A stretch of DNA of 64,000 nt from Prosopocoilus inquinatus (GCA_036172665.1 CM069870.1:62682212-62746211), one strand, 5' to 3'. Positions 22,340 to 35,225 are shown, counted from the first letter of the stretch. Numbers and translations: made by a program. Notes: generated by a model not told the origin, from the letters alone.

Positions 22340-24770
22340 GTTTCCTACAATTAAGCTTCGGTCCAAAAAGGCGAATTAAATGCATTTGTATTCATTGTGA
22401 AGAAAGTCTCCATCAGATTCCCAAACTAATGAATAATTGACTGTATGAATAACTGAATGTCTACTGTTTCCTCTTTCCCTATTAATGATTCTTTAGTTGA
22501 TTTGAAAAAAGTTGCCCGTGAAGTCTTTAAACGGGAAAAACGCTTCAAGAACATTATTATTTTTGACTGCAAAAACAAAATAGGAAATCCAAGCGCAATA
22601 AATTAAACCGTTCCGTTTAAAAAGTTTGATTCCACTCAACCACAACTTCATAAGTCAATAATCAAGGTTGGATTTACTTCTTCCGATGCTGTCGATATGT
22701 CGGAGGTAGTATTGCTAAACTACAAAATACATACAACAAATAAAAGGTCACAATTGACATGTGTCATGTGACAAAACGCTAATACAATCTTAGCTTTACA
22801 AAGCAGCCAAACAAGAGATGGTTGATCGTCTGTCTAAAAGTAAATGCGATTTAAAGATCAGATATCGCAGTGGTATTCCCACAGTTGTCTTTGCCCTTTC
22901 TTCCTATTTAACTAAAATTTACCCAACAGTATCACCCTTTTGCTATTTTATTACCAAAATGTTCTTTCTTGGTTCGACTTGTCTTTATATTTTTGCTGTT
23001 TATATTCTACCCGATGTAACTGGTGAAGACCTAGGCATATTTTTCTCGGTCTTTGAGTCACATTTATTAGGTTTTACTGTTATCGTCACTGGTGAGTTTA
23101 ATGTTCCTGGAATGGCATCCCTTACAGATTTTAAATTCTCTTGCTGTCGTTATTTTATTGATTTGCTGCAACTTTGTCAATAAAATTCCACACATAATGA
23201 AAATGGTGTTATTTTGGATTTTGTTTTAACTAGTTGCGAATTTCATAGGATAACCAGAGGTATGAATCCCCTATCTTACCTGACGATCTGCATCATCCTC
23301 TCTCTCTCTGTCTATATCACCCCAACAAAGAAAGGCTTTATGCCGATGAGATCTACAGTATCAAACTTCACTTCAATAATACAGCATTTAATATCTGTTT
23401 TTTTTTAATTTATTTACCATGGAAGTATGCCGTGAAAATATAGGAAAAAAGTGACAAGTAACTAAACTTTGACAATGAAAGTCATTTTGATTTTTTAAGA
23501 TTTAAGGTTACTGCGAATGAAGCAATGTTGCAATGTTTGAATTTGTTAGAATTTGCTCAAAATTCAGGACCTATTTCATGGTAAATAAATAAAAAAACAG
23601 GTATTATATAAAACTCTGAACAATCGTGGTAGAGTGATTCTAATATACACAGACTTCTCTAGCGCATTTGACACTGTCCACCATAGCCTGTTATTGCAAA
23701 AGTTAAAACTGCTTCGAAGTAACGCCATCTTATCCCTTTTTTGAATTTGTACCAACTTCTGGTGTGCCACAAGGCTCTAATCTAGGGGCAATGATATTTT
23801 CTGTTCATCCGCAATTTGTTATCATCTTTGTTTGTGTCCCAGTTTAGTCCATGCCGATGACTTCAAAATTTATACAACTATTACAGCTCTGGATGATACT
23901 GTCGATGATATTGTCAGAGCGACGTAAGTCACGATGCGGCATGGTGTGACGGTAACAAGTTGAAATTAAATGTCGACAAATGCTGTGTTGTTTCTTTTAC
24001 AAGGTAGCGCACATATAAATTATGTTATTAACAGAAAAATACAGAAAATTAACGGAACTATCAAGGATTTAGGTCTAATTGGCAGGTAGAATGCTAGGCT
24101 TCCTTATAAGAAAGTTCAAATATTGAAATTATAAAATACTAAACGTCCTAAATTGTTTAGAACAGCGGTTCCCACCGTTGTTTACTCTGCGAACCACCCT
24201 TTAGAAAAAAATAAATAAAAATATTTCGCGATCGCGTACCCCTAGGAACCATCGGTTGGGAACCGATGGTTTAGAATATACTGTTATGGTTTGGTTTCCT
24301 TACTACATCAGTACACTGTATAGATCTTATACAAAGACGATTTTTAAAATAGATTTCGTTCTGTGAGGATGGAATCGATCTGGCAAGAGGAGTAAACCAA
24401 TCTGAACTTCTTGAGCGTCATAATATGGATTCTATTTCCTATCGACAAGAGACGAGGAATGTCAAATTCTTATGCAACCTATTAATTAACAAAATTGATG
24501 CTCAGTATTCAGTTTCTAGCATGTCATTTCCTGTTTAAAGGGCACACTGCGATGTTGCATCTTCCGGTTGCACGGTCATATCTCGCAATGTCAATCGACT
24601 AAGACTCCTGGATAGTAGACAGAAATATAGAAGAATTTACACCAACTCTAATATCTGAAACCGCAGAGGATCATTTTTACGATTATAAACATCGTTTAGT
24701 TCAAGTCGTCCTTTACAACTATTTTGTTTTCCTTTCCATTCTTGAAGAAACACTCTGTATAATTATTTCT
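22340..24770 (+). pseudogene. LINE relic (endonuclease and reverse transcriptase), heavily mutated
   Basis: Endonuclease remnants appear near 23070-23270 (TGEFNVPGMASLTDF; LDFVLTSCEF). Reverse-transcriptase remnants lie near 23630-24000 (LIYTDFSSAFDTVHHSLLLQKL split over lesions; LKLNVDKCCVVSF). Many stops and frameshifts are present. Boundaries are approximate. It occupies the place where gene C would be expected to have its 5' exons. Confidence 0.65.
24162..24270. mobile_element. Short hAT-like MITE nested in the LINE relic
   Basis: Ends cagcggttcccaccg and cggttgggaaccgatgg are imperfect inverted repeats of the common hAT type (GGTTCCCA...). About 100 bp, no ORF. Confidence 0.4.
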
Positions 24771-24855
24771 GCCTTTTTCAGATTTGACGATTATTTTATA
24801 CGTGGTCATCCTTCTTCAATAATTGTTTTCAGTAACTGCTAGTTTCGACGTCGCT

Positions 24856-25787
24856 ATGGACCACTCTTTCAATATTTTACAAAAATTAGACGTCAGTACA
24901 AGCCAATTTATTTGATGATTGCAGAAATTTATAAAAGATTTTAATTGCAGAATATAGAAGGCAACGCAGAGATAAATCAACAATCTTTAAGTCAATTATC
25001 TGACATTGTGAAACAATTAGAGGTATGGCGAAGCAAATCCTATGAATTACTGTGAGACTTAAATTTTTCTTTTCCAGTCGAGGTTCGCCAATTTGGAAAG
25101 CAATGTGGACCGTAATTTAAAAGCTACAAATCTACTATTACAGGTAAGCAAAATCTAAGTAATTGCAAACCAAAATTTTAACTACCTATTATCTTTCAGT
25201 TACAGTCTGTTGCTTCCAATTTTGGAAACCTGCTGATCTCAGCCGTACGCACCGGTAACACCCAACAGGTGCTTCTTCTTTTGGAAGTCGGTGCGAACGT
25301 CGAATTTCAAGACGCTAAAAAGAACAGGCCAATTCACGTGGCTGTGCAGAATAGCCAACCTCAAATCTTGGAGATACTGCTGAAAAACAATGCCAATATT
25401 AATTCTCAGGGGGAATACCAGAGGACTCCGTTGCATTTTGCTGGATCCAGCGGATGCTTGGAATGTGGAAGAATTTTGTTGGAGAAAGGAGCGAGATTGG
25501 AGAGTCTCGATGAATGGCGTAATACACCGATTATACATCCTGCAATGGTTGGTTTTGACGAGTTTGTGGAACTGTTGCTTCAGAAAGGAGCTAATGTGAA
25601 TGCCGCACAAGTGGAAGGCTGGACCGCATTGCACTTTGCTGCATACAAGGGAAAGCTATCGACTGTTAAGCTTCTGGTTGAGAATGGAGCTGACGTGCGA
25701 TTAAAGAATGTGCATGGGAAAACTGCTCTGGACTTAGCTGCTGCCGAGCATCACTACGAAATTGCCGATTATCTTCAGAAACTATGA
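24856..25787 (+). CDS. Gene C: coiled-coil/ankyrin protein without visible signal peptide, ~251 aa
   Basis: Coding exons: 24856-24891 (MDHSFNILQKLD, donor gtcagt), 24951-25022 (NIEGNAEINQQSLSQ...), 25078-25143 (SRFANLESNVDRNL...) and the ankyrin exon 25206-25787. Two acceptors 6 nt apart (25199 and 25205) both keep frame and would differ by two codons. Six ankyrin repeats are intact (RPIHVAVQN, TPLHFAGSSGCLECG, ALHFAAYKG). The first exon opens at an acceptor near 24832, but the phase does not fit the family until the ATG at 24856, so the signal exon is missing and translation may start here. A LINE relic abuts upstream. AATAAA at 25810-25815. Confidence 0.7.
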
Positions 25788-26339
25788 AACTACTAATCAT
25801 TTTTTTTAAAATAAATTGTGTATCTATTTATATAATTTTGTCACTGTACAAGAAAATACAATGTAATGAAAATGTAATTTTGTCGCCTCTTGTCCCCAAT
25901 TTTTGAACAATCCATACAGAGTTGGATCTCAATTTTCTTTGTTCGTAGCGTTTCTGGTTTTCGATTTAAAGCCAAAAATCGTTTTCCACGAACTTCCCGA
26001 ATGGCATCTACTTATACTTTTAGAATTGTTGAAATCGGTTCACTCCTTATGTCTTTCTCAGCTTACTTATAGTCTTTCCTTATAACACTTCAAATAAAAA
26101 TCCGAATCTCTAATTAATAAAATGTATTGTAATATAAGGAAAATTTTTGTACAATAACAAAGAGATTACAATCTAGATAATACGTGAATTTAATTACATT
26201 AATAAATTAAATTTTGACAATTATCATAAAATTAAAACTACAAGATTAAAGAAAGAAGGGAAGATCAACAAAAATCTGTGCACTTCTATAAAACTTTGTT
26301 AGATGACGAATTTTAAACAATTTCTATAAAACAATTGTT

Positions 26340-26440
26340 GCAAATCGTTTCTGGTTGCATGGCCGCCTTGCATGCGATGACTTATTATGTATTAAATTGG
26401 TTTCAATTTGTCAATTCTATTGTTCATCATCGGTTGCAAT
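26340..26440 (+). repeat. Fragment of the composite repeat ('module 2')
   Basis: gcatggccgccttgcatg...tcaatttgtcaattctattg matches 43443-43570, 61105-61245 and, inverted, 29820-29950. It follows ttgcaaatcgttt, the junction sequence seen between this module and the hammerhead-like module elsewhere. Confidence 0.55.
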
Positions 26441-26952
26441 TTTTGGTCCTTCAAACTTTGGATCATCTTTGATGCTCTGACGGCCGTGCTTGAATTCTTT
26501 AAATCACTTAGTGGTTTTGCACAAAAACTTGATGATGCATCGTTACTTCAACTTCTTCAAACTAAACTCACCCATATTTCACAACTGACAGAATTAAAAC
26601 AAAAGCAGATAGGACAGGAAATTTTTTAAAACAAGAGCAACTATATCTGATGTATGAAACAAAGTTTGCACGAAAATCTAAACTTTGTTAGGTACCCCCA
26701 AATTGCAACACACTTTGAATTCCCCTCGTATAAGTCATATTCGGAACTGCTCGAGCCTTCTTCTTGTTTTATTTATAACACGATCCAGGATGACGTGGGT
26801 AGCTAAAACTAGCTTCAGAATTAATAGAATTGACTTGCGCCCGGATCTGCATTGAGGAAACGCATGGAGCTTTTTAGTATAAGCTCATTTGTTGGCATAT
26901 CATAAGCTGACTAATGCTTTCATTATACGTACCGGGTGTCCCCTTTGATTAC

Positions 26953-28605
26953 GGCGCTATGGCGATCGGCGGCGGATGATTACGGTCGATCTTTTGGGCA
27001 CGGATGAAGTGGCGTGTCCTTGATGCAGCAAGCAGGGGTGTGGTGGTGACATCAGCTGGGCAGACTGGTTCGGCTCATTGGGACTGTGGTTGACCGGGGG
27101 TAAAGTTTGCAGCTTCTGGCTGGAATTAACGTGGAGTGGCAGGGAGGCGTCCTACAATCAGCCTCAGGATGATGTTCTCGGGAACAGCGTCCTTGGTGAC
27201 TGGAATGGCTCCGGGCTGTTCCCCTTCTTCGACTGCCGTCCAAATTTTTACCCACACTTTTTATACGCAATTTTTGTTTATTCGAACTTTGCATTAAACA
27301 GTTGCAGCAATTCTGTCGATGTTTTATTATGAAATATGAACCGTGTTATATCGGGTTACCTCATTTATTGTTTTTAAATCTACCGTGTGTCCACTTTGAT
27401 TACGCAATCGTAAATTTCTGCTTCCCTATCGAATTTATCATAAAGCATTAAATGGTATAATACGTAGCTTTGTGTTATGCATTAACTAAGGCTAGCTTTA
27501 GTATGTGTTAAAAAAAACACAGGGTTTCAGAATTAAAAAGAAAAATACACAAAGATTTTTCAATTTGACAGTTTAGATGAAGCAAGCAAACTTCTAGTTG
27601 ATAGTAGTTTCAGTGAATTTTTAAATTAGAAACATCAAACATTCATATTAAGAAATATTTATTTGCAGATAATAATAAAAATTGTTCTACAATAAATGCT
27701 CAAATAATAATACTCGTGCATTTCTGTTTGATATGTTCGATAACGCGACACAACAACATGGTTTTATTTTGCAGGTGTCTCACTGCAATAACATGACAGT
27801 TGCTTACTAGAATTTTTACTATTTAAAAATAAAGTGATACAATTATTTTGGTTCCTTTCAAACTTTCAAGACAAGGGAGATTTGTTGGTTGCAAACGGCA
27901 AATTATTTGAAAATTTCATGTAGTATTTATTATATTTTAAATAAATAAATAATATGAATTGTTTGAAAATCAGTAACGCATGACAACTAGAAGTTTGCCT
28001 GCCTGATCACTTGAATAATATCTGCTTATTCAAATTTTTCTTTTTAATTTTGAAAGCCATGTATTCGAAAAATGATCTTAGTTAATGCACAACATAAAGC
28101 TACGTATTATGTTGATTATTGTTTTATGATAAATTTGATAGGAAAGCAGGAATTTACAATTAAAAAAATGCATTGAATTTCTTATTCCCATGCGTAATCA
28201 AAGTGGACACATGGTAAGAAAATCTCAACAGTGTCGAAATTCAAAAACAATAAATGAGGTAACCTGATATAACACGGTTCATATTTCATAATAAAACATC
28301 GGCAGAATCGCTGCAACTGTATAATGCAATATTCGAATAAACAAAAATTGCGTATAAAAAGTGTAGGTAAAAATTTGGACGGTAGTCGAAGAAGTGGAGC
28401 CATTCCAGTCACCACGGACACTGTTCCGAGATCACCATCATCCTGAGGCTGATTGTAAGACGCCTCCCTGCCGCCCTACGTCAACTCCAGTCAGAAGCTG
28501 CAAATTTCACCACCAGTCAACAACAGTCTCAATGAGCCAAACCAGCCTGCCCAGCTGAAGCCACCATCGTAGTCATCCGCCGCCGATCGCCATAGCGTCG
28601 CAGAC
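26953..28605. mobile_element. Long inverted repeat (arms ~640 bp, spacer ~350 bp)
   Basis: 26953-27620 and 27960-28605 are diverged inverted copies. Shared blocks include gctatggcgatcggcggcgg at the outer ends, then cctcaggatgatg, gactggaatggctcc, aaatttttac, cggttacctcatttattg and tttgattacgca further in. The arms are GC-rich outside and AT-rich inside. No intact ORF. It could be a foldback transposon or two inverted insertions of one element. Confidence 0.7.
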
Positions 28606-29815
28606 GTGGCAACGACCAGGACCGTAACCACCCCTTTTTGGACCACGAAAAACCCTCAACAATTTAAAACTTAATATTAAATAAAAGATATCAATTTTTG
28701 TAAACACTTGTGTTTTAAAGCTCTACCCTCTGCTACCCTACGCCATCCCTCCACTCATGTGACATAGTGGAGATTCTACCCTGTTAGCGCAGCTTGTTAA
28801 GGGAACCAATCCCAGTAAGCGTGATAGTATCTTAATTAAATGAAGTGTACTGAATCACAAAAAATAATATAATGAAAAACGAAACGTCACAGAAAGAGAG
28901 AGAGAGAGAGAGAGAGAGATTCTCACTACAAAAAATAATGATTATAATTTGGATTTTTACAATTTAAATAGTAAACGCGCATTTCAAGTTTCATATAATT
29001 TTCATTACGAATTTATTTTGATGTTTCTTGGTAGCTGTCATATACTCACATTTAAACCACCAATCGTTGCCTGCAATTTGCATTGCAGAACTAAATTAGA
29101 AAATAATTCAGTTTCAATTTCAAATTTGAATTCTGCTCTAAGAAATATCCGTCACATCAGGAAAAGCTTTGACATGAGATAAGTATAATTCTCCATTTTT
29201 ACGTCATTTGTGAAAAGTGCCGCTTCCGCTTATTTTTTTTATAAACGACATAAAAATTTACTCTACAATTTAATTAGACAGACAGAGATTTAGATTTACA
29301 TAAAATTTGGAAAATATAACAATATACGTAGCTTCAAGCAATTCTCGTAGGAGACGTCAACTCTATTGAAACTTAAGAAGTACTAAGTCGAAAAATTGCT
29401 AAATTAAAAAATGTTTCAGATGTGTTACCACAGTAGTTTATGGCCAGTAAAAAGCTTTAAGTAAACGAAAGAGACTCGAAACGAATAAGTACATTCGTCC
29501 GGATCTAATCTGGTACAGTTAGATATTTCTGTGAACCTTGCAATACAAGGCTTACGGGTGAGGTTCGTACAAGAGGTGCGTTTTAGATGCGCTCGACTGT
29601 ACAAGGAAGATTATGGTTATGAAATAAAATACGCCGGTCGAATTGTTTATTCTCTTCATTACTTCTGTTACCGCCGATCTTATATTTTATTTGAAATTTT
29701 TATTTAGTTTCATTACTGTTGGTGGAATTTAACCTATTTTATTAAAAAACTTTCCCAGTAGATATTGAACTGATCAGGAAATACCACAGCCATAATTAAT
29801 GAATACAAATAAATA
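28606..29815. other. Intergenic spacer with (AG)n microsatellite at 28895-28919
   Basis: A run of about 12 AG units lies at 28895-28919. The rest has only short ORFs without motifs. Near 28760 gtgacatagtggagattc resembles the primer region of some LTR elements, but no LTR was found. Confidence 0.5.
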
Positions 29816-29819
29816 GCTA

Positions 29820-30075
29820 ATACAGCGGCATACTACGATGGCTTTTTGACCTAACGTTACATTAGAATTGACAAAATGAAGCCAGCTTGCTACATAATAA
29901 GTCATCCCATGCAAGGCGGCCTTGCTTGCTGACAAGGTATAATGAAAGTTTAAAAAAAAATTGTTGCAAATTCTTTTTAATTGTTTCTGCTGCTGAAGTC
30001 CCAAACAGGGCCGAAACAGCAGTAGAGAAGCTGCTCGAGGGATTGATTCACTGCAATCAAAAACGATTTGCAATA
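29820..30075 (+). repeat. Composite repeat: inverted module 2 plus degenerate hammerhead-like module (copy d)
   Basis: 29820-29950 is module 2 on the minus strand. 29980-30075 is the hammerhead-like module on the plus strand: CTGAAGT (29993-29999), tccc..ggg stem II, GAAACAGCAGT, then gctgctcgagg and the shared tail cactgcaatcaaaaacgatt. The core has changed (CTGANGA to CTGAAGT) and the palindrome is broken, so activity is unlikely. Confidence 0.6.
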
Positions 30076-31280
30076 ATTTTTTAACAATAATTAAGATCGC
30101 AATACCCGCAGAAACCGTACGACTATGTTCCCTCCTTCCTCAGCGTGCCAAATTAATGTTAAAGGCTTGTTAAAGTTACCCCTGATCTTCGTTAACCTTT
30201 GTAACGCCTGCAAATCAAGCGAGGGAGATGACATTTTTTTAATTTTAACATTCAAACATCGCGGCTTGACCAAATGCAAATTAAACAGTTTTCCACTTAA
30301 CCGTTCAATCATGTGTTGTTTTTGCCATCGCAGTTTAACCCTCGAGAAAACCCCTTCAGGGCAACGTGAGTGAGTGTGGTACACGCGGAGAAAATCAGGT
30401 TCGTTGCACAGAATTCAAACAAAAACCCCCAGGGCATCCCAGAATACCTGTTACTACGTTCCGTTTGATAAGGTATAGTAATTGTTATCTTATATATCTT
30501 ATAATATTTTCTTGCATTGCATTACAGATAAGTGTTGGAATTTTTCTTATTTATTCAGAAAATTTTCCAGCAGCCCACGTATTTCGCGCATGTTTAAACA
30601 CCAATATTATGTACAGTGATCAACGACGTCGAAATATAATAGACTCAGTGTTGCATATGGTGGATTAGATTTTGTTGGATGGAAAGAGCCAATCAGGTGA
30701 GGGGGTGCATAAGGTTCACTTTCGTAGCGAATTCTGCACCCCCCCCCCCTGCAGCTGCAAGTTGCACATCATGCTTACAACAATAAAATATCGGTGTTCT
30801 TCGTCTACATCCTTTATACTTTTATGGTCGAAGCTGAAGGCAGTGACTGGTCGCGTCAATTTTGTCAATTTGGGTGATTTTGAAGTAACATTTGACAACC
30901 AATGTCCATATGTCCAATGTCCATATAAAATGCATTGCTGGGCGACTTTTATTTTTTAATTTAGCGGCCAAAAATTATCATCTACCATGTAAAATATAGA
31001 TAATGAGCGATTTAATACGGAAATGTTGGGATTTTTGATATGAATAAACTGGTAATACTATATAATAATAATAATAATATATTCCTTACTGCGTACGCCA
31101 CTGCAACTTAGTAATTTTTGTAGTTTCTTTAAAGCATTTTAAGTTTGCTAGATTATTCATTTGGTATTCGTCGAACATCTTGGGTTTTCCACAGTTGCTT
31201 ACTATTATTAATTTGATATCTGGCGGACAAATAATTAAATTGGTTAAATTAAGAGATAAGAAGAGTTATGTGTTATGACT
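30076..31280. other. Spacer without supported gene
   Basis: Contains a GC-richer part (30090-30420) with ORFs up to about 100 codons on both strands, a C-run at 30740-30749 and (ATA)n near 31064. No motif allows assignment. Confidence 0.4.
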
Positions 31281-31373
31281 TATGACCTTCGAATGAGTGT
31301 TGGTCTCATAACAGCACACTCGAAGAAGTTCGCAATAAGGATCTGTTCGTTTCCTTTTGATCAAATCACTTTA

Positions 31374-33189
31374 ATGATGGTACGAAGAATAAACTTTTTA
31401 GATAATCTAAAATATTAAATTCAATTTAATTCTAGGTGCGGTGGTACATTGTAAATTTACTTATATTTGCCGCGGTGCAATATCAGAGTTTGGCCAATCA
31501 GGTAATTAATTAATAATTTTGCACCAATCTTGTTTATAATCATTTTATAATATTCTTAGCTGTCGCCTTCTGGCAACGAAAGCAATTTGAATAGTTTCTT
31601 CTCAGATGTGCTGCAAAAGCTAGAGGTTTGGTGAAGCAGAAGCATTGTTTTCGTTTTTTGTACTGAACTTTTAGTTTACAGGAGATCAAGGAAACGAATT
31701 CACAAAACGCAGCTTCGTTTAACAGGCAATTGTCTGAACAATTCGTGGCAATTGAAAAACTTGAGGTACGTTGTCAAAAATAATTCATTATTTTAAGTAA
31801 CGTCTGAACGGTCCAAGTGCTAAGGGACCGGCCTTACAATCCTAAGGTCGTGAGTTCTCGAGATATTTCTCGGGGGTGGTCGCTACTTATTTCAGGTACC
31901 CTTCCGTGTTGGTGATACAATTCGTCACTGTTTCCTCTTCAACGACGAGGAGGTTTGGAAGTAACAAAGTCATGGATCACTTTACACACACAAAAATTCA
32001 CTCCCGCTCGTGAGGTCCTGACAAGTCTATGACTTAGGACCCCGTTGGGCCAACAACAGAAATAAAAAGAAAAAAAAGTGCCCCTCCTCCCCAGAAAAAT
32101 GATGTTCTGTTCTTTGGTTTCAGTTAAAGCAGAAAGAAATAGAAGCCACCTTATGTAATTGTCATTCGTTAGAGGTACGATACCTTTAGAATCACTCTGT
32201 ATATTTATACAGAGAGTAACTTGCATGTTGTCAACCTGTTCTCACGCAAGGGTTCGCTTACTCTATACAACTAAATGTGGAGGGCGTATATCACGTAACT
32301 CTTCATATATTTTTTTTTGTTTCAGGAAATTAAAGAAACGGGAATAAAAAATGAAAAGGTTTTACAACAACTGTCAGATTCAATTCAACAATTAGAGGTA
32401 TGTACTTGTTTACTTTAAACCATATATTAGAAAGTTTTTAGTTTTTTTTTTAATAGAAGTTTCAATAAAACTTGTTTATTTACAGACCAAGTTGTCTAAA
32501 ATGGACCAAACGTTAGGCAAAAACGTTCTCGGCGTGCGTTTATTACTAACGGTAAAGGAAGGGAAATGGAATTATCTTATTTAAAATAATTTGGTTTCTA
32601 ATTTCAGTCCTCCCCCCCGAATTTGGGAGAAATGTTACTTTCCGCCGTAAAAAATGATGACGTCCGGCAGGTGCTTTTCCTCTTGGAACTTGGCGCAAAC
32701 ATAGAATATGAAGATGCTAAAAAGAATCGGCCGATTCATGTGGCAGTGCAGCACAGGCGTCCTCGTATCCTGGAGGCGTTACTAGAAAACAAGGCCGATA
32801 TTGAATCCCATGGGGAATATCAAAAAACCGCTCTGCACTTAGCGGGTTATAGCAATTGCTTGGAGTGCGCAAAGATTTTGGTGGATAAAGGCGCAAGTGT
32901 GGAAAGTCTCGATCAGTGGCGTAACACGCCGATTATACATCCGTCCAGAAGCGGTTTTAACGAGTATGTGGAATTAATGCTTCAGAACGGAGCCAATGTG
33001 AATGCTCAACATATGTACGGATGGAGTGGATTACACTATGCCGCACAAGATGGACCATTATCCACGCTGAAAATTTTGGTGAAGAACGGTGCTAACGTAC
33101 AATTAAAGAATAATAATGGACAAACTCCACTGGATATAGCTGTTGACAAAGAGCGTTATTCAATTGTTGACTTTCTTCAAAAACTTTAA
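31374..33189 (+). CDS. Gene D: predicted secreted coiled-coil/ankyrin protein, ~330 aa, intact
   Basis: Exons: ...ATGATG 31374-31379 (donor gtacga), 31436-31501 (VRWYIVNLLIFAAVQYQ, signal-like), 31560-31625 (contains a possible N-glycosylation site NES), 31682-31765 (EIKETNSQNAASF), 32124-32174, 32326-32397 (EIKETGIKNEKVLQQLSD), 32486-32551 (TKLSKMDQTLGKNV) and the ankyrin exon 32608-33189. All are phase 0 with no stop. The start codon lies in exon 1, since exon 2 begins GTG where some paralogs have ATG. Six ankyrin repeats include RPIHVAVQH, TALHLAGYSNCLECAK and GLHYAAQDG. A SINE sits in intron 4. Expected to be exported; role unknown. Confidence 0.85.
31803..32080 (+). repeat. Second SINE-like family, tRNA-like head and A-rich tail
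   Basis: The head gtccaagtgctaaggg and ggtcgtgagttctcgag resembles A and B boxes of a Leu-type tRNA, though degenerate. The element ends in an A-rich tail (aataaaaagaaaaaaaa). It lies in gene D intron 4. Confidence 0.4.
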
Positions 33190-33325
33190 AACTTTTTTCA
33201 GTTAACTGCATACGAAATCAAATATAATAGTAGTAATAATAATAATCTTTTAATCATCTTCATAAACTCGCTACTAAACAGGAAAAATGAAAACTGTTGC
33301 ATCCACTTGTGAGATTGGTGACGAC

Positions 33326-33538
33326 CAGGAAAAAGACTTTGGACCACTTGTTCCGCAAATAGTACGAAAATTTAGTAGTCGGAGTGTGTTCGCCCCACCC
33401 GTAATAATTTCTGCAATGTGAGAACGCACTACATCCCCTCTCATTCAATAACAATGCAATGCATCGGAGCTGCGGCAGTAAATAGTACATTCGGCGTAAA
33501 AAGCCTTCAACACCAAGTGACCTGAATTCTTTTCCCTG
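33326..33538. mobile_element. hAT-like MITE, copy 2 (inverted relative to 20269-20456)
   Basis: Ends ccaggaaaaagactttggac and gaattcttttccctgg. The interior gcatcggagctgcggcag and caataacaatgcaatgc match the first copy in reverse. The 8 bp flanks are not clearly duplicated. Confidence 0.6.
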
Positions 33539-33539
33539 G

Positions 33540-34535
33540 TATTGACACTCGAACCTACTACCTACGAATGCATCGTTCGCGCTTGAATGCCTTCGGGTTA
33601 TTTTCGGTATTTTTGGCCCGAGTCAAAGAATTTCCTCCAACGTTCGAACGAAAACATTCGTTGATTCTAGATAACGTTCCCTGCACCGTGTGGCATTTGT
33701 TTCACCAACTATCGAACTCATTTGACTCAAACGTTTGATCCAACGTTCAGACTAACGTTCAACGCAGCGCCAGTATATGCCGAGGAAGACGGCCTAAATT
33801 CACAGTTAAGAAAAACATAGCAACTCCTACCTGACTGTCGTTTTCTTACTTCGTTAGTCCAGGTCCGCCTTCAGGGAAACTGCCGAAATTTACCGCTCGA
33901 CACTAAGACCCGTCGGACGACGCTGCGATACGATGTTTAGTAACTTCGTTGTCGAAAGTTCTACGCAGAAACACGATATATCTGATGCTTCTTGAAAGTC
34001 GAAAAACGTAAAGTCTGCTATCCAAAACGTTGTTACAGTAGAAACCAAATTAGACCAGTACATGAACCAAGAATTAAACCAAAACGCAAACTAGACTTAA
34101 ATAAAGCCGCTACGAAAAGGTTGCTTAAAGAAAGCCGAGCTGAAAAGTTTGTAAGGAAAGAAAATTAGGACAATAATTTGCGCGAAAAGAGCAATCGCAA
34201 ATATACCTGTTTGTATAAAAAGGTACAAGCTGGGACAAACTCCAACGAGATTTTAATCCACCAGGGTACCACGTTAACTCCAGCTGAAATCATAGAATTG
34301 CAAACAGTCTCCCTGAAACCACTACTACGAAACCATCTATGCTTTGTGTTTGCCGTAGGATACAGGCAAGATAATAGGGCCGCTGCCCTCACACAAACAC
34401 ATCATCGTATTCTGGGGATATCGAAACAATCAACGATACATGCTCGGAATTCCACAGCCAACTTTTTAATATAAATAAAATACTTATTCCAAGCTTTAAT
34501 TTGACTTTCTTCTAGTACACCTACTTTGTTACTAC
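33540..34535. other. Spacer, unassigned
   Basis: Moderately GC-rich sequence with scattered short ORFs (for example 34178-34474 on +, 34165-34392 on -) but no recognised domain. Possibly an old element body. Confidence 0.35.
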
Positions 34536-34539
34536 TTGA

Positions 34540-35222
34540 AATGACTGAATATGAAAAATCGTCGGTTACTTCAAACAGCCTGTTTTTATCATAGTATTAT
34601 CTTGTCTACACAGCCATCTTACTTGTACAGAAAAATTGTCTTCCGTACAGACATTCATAATATCAATGTGCGGAATAAAGGAACACTTACGCCACCTCTA
34701 CATCGTACGGCGCTTTTCGAACGATGTTTCAAGTACCAAATTACACAGATTTACAACAATATTCCGTTACACTTAAAAAAATTTAACGTCTCCAATTTCA
34801 GAATCAATTTCTACGATTTTTTATTTACCTTGCAACAAGATAATAGCTGTTCCTCACAAATTTAGTTTAACATTAAAAACTCTTTTTCTTTCACAATATT
34901 ATTCTTTCATTGTATTTTTCTTACATCTGATTACCCTTCAACTTTACTTTTTTTCGTTGTGATCACAGAACATCTTTATCTGCATTTTCTTGTTTTTTCT
35001 TTTTCTTTTCTTCTATTATATTCTAGTTTCTTTTTCAATCTTTAGTTTTAAGCCCTTAGTCTTAGGAGTTTATCTCATTGCTTTGTTATTCTTATTCAAG
35101 GTTTGGGTGGAAGACCACATATGTGAACCCCACCTTTAGGTTTCCCCGCTTACATTACTTTACATTTATAAATGATGTTCTTGTGTTTACTGGGAAATAA
35201 AGATGTCTATTATTATTATTAT
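34540..35222 (+). pseudogene. 3' end of a CR1/Jockey-type LINE
   Basis: Codons near 34640-34860 give RNKGTLTPPLHRTALFER and IYNNIPLHLKK, the C-terminal signature following LINE reverse transcriptases. After a 350 bp 3'UTR with gaaataaag, the copy ends in (ATT)n at 35200-35222. It is 5' truncated. Confidence 0.65.
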
Positions 35223-35225
35223 TTA

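Noticed and set aside
25239..25634. 131-codon minus-strand ORF
   Set aside because: It lies wholly antisense to the gene C ankyrin exon. Similar antisense frames appear at 227-418, 37223-37414, 40544-40855, 45469-45681 and 54460-54756, so they are a by-product of the ankyrin codon pattern.
26408..26629. 73-codon plus-strand ORF with a coiled-coil-like end (LLQLLQTKLTHISQLTELKQKQ)
   Set aside because: It lacks the family's phase-0 exon boundaries, has no recognisable splice sites in the right frame and no partner exon; left as possible transposon remnant.
28895..28919. CRISPR-like or satellite array
   Set aside because: It is a simple (AG)n microsatellite; no spaced direct repeats were seen anywhere in the window.
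30366..30959. Two consecutive plus-strand ORFs of about 100 codons
   Set aside because: No motif, start context or splice structure; the second crosses a C homopolymer.
32603..32620. C-run at the start of the gene D ankyrin exon as a frameshift
   Set aside because: The reading frame through tcctcccccccgaat is continuous with the rest of the exon and matches the length of the other paralogs.
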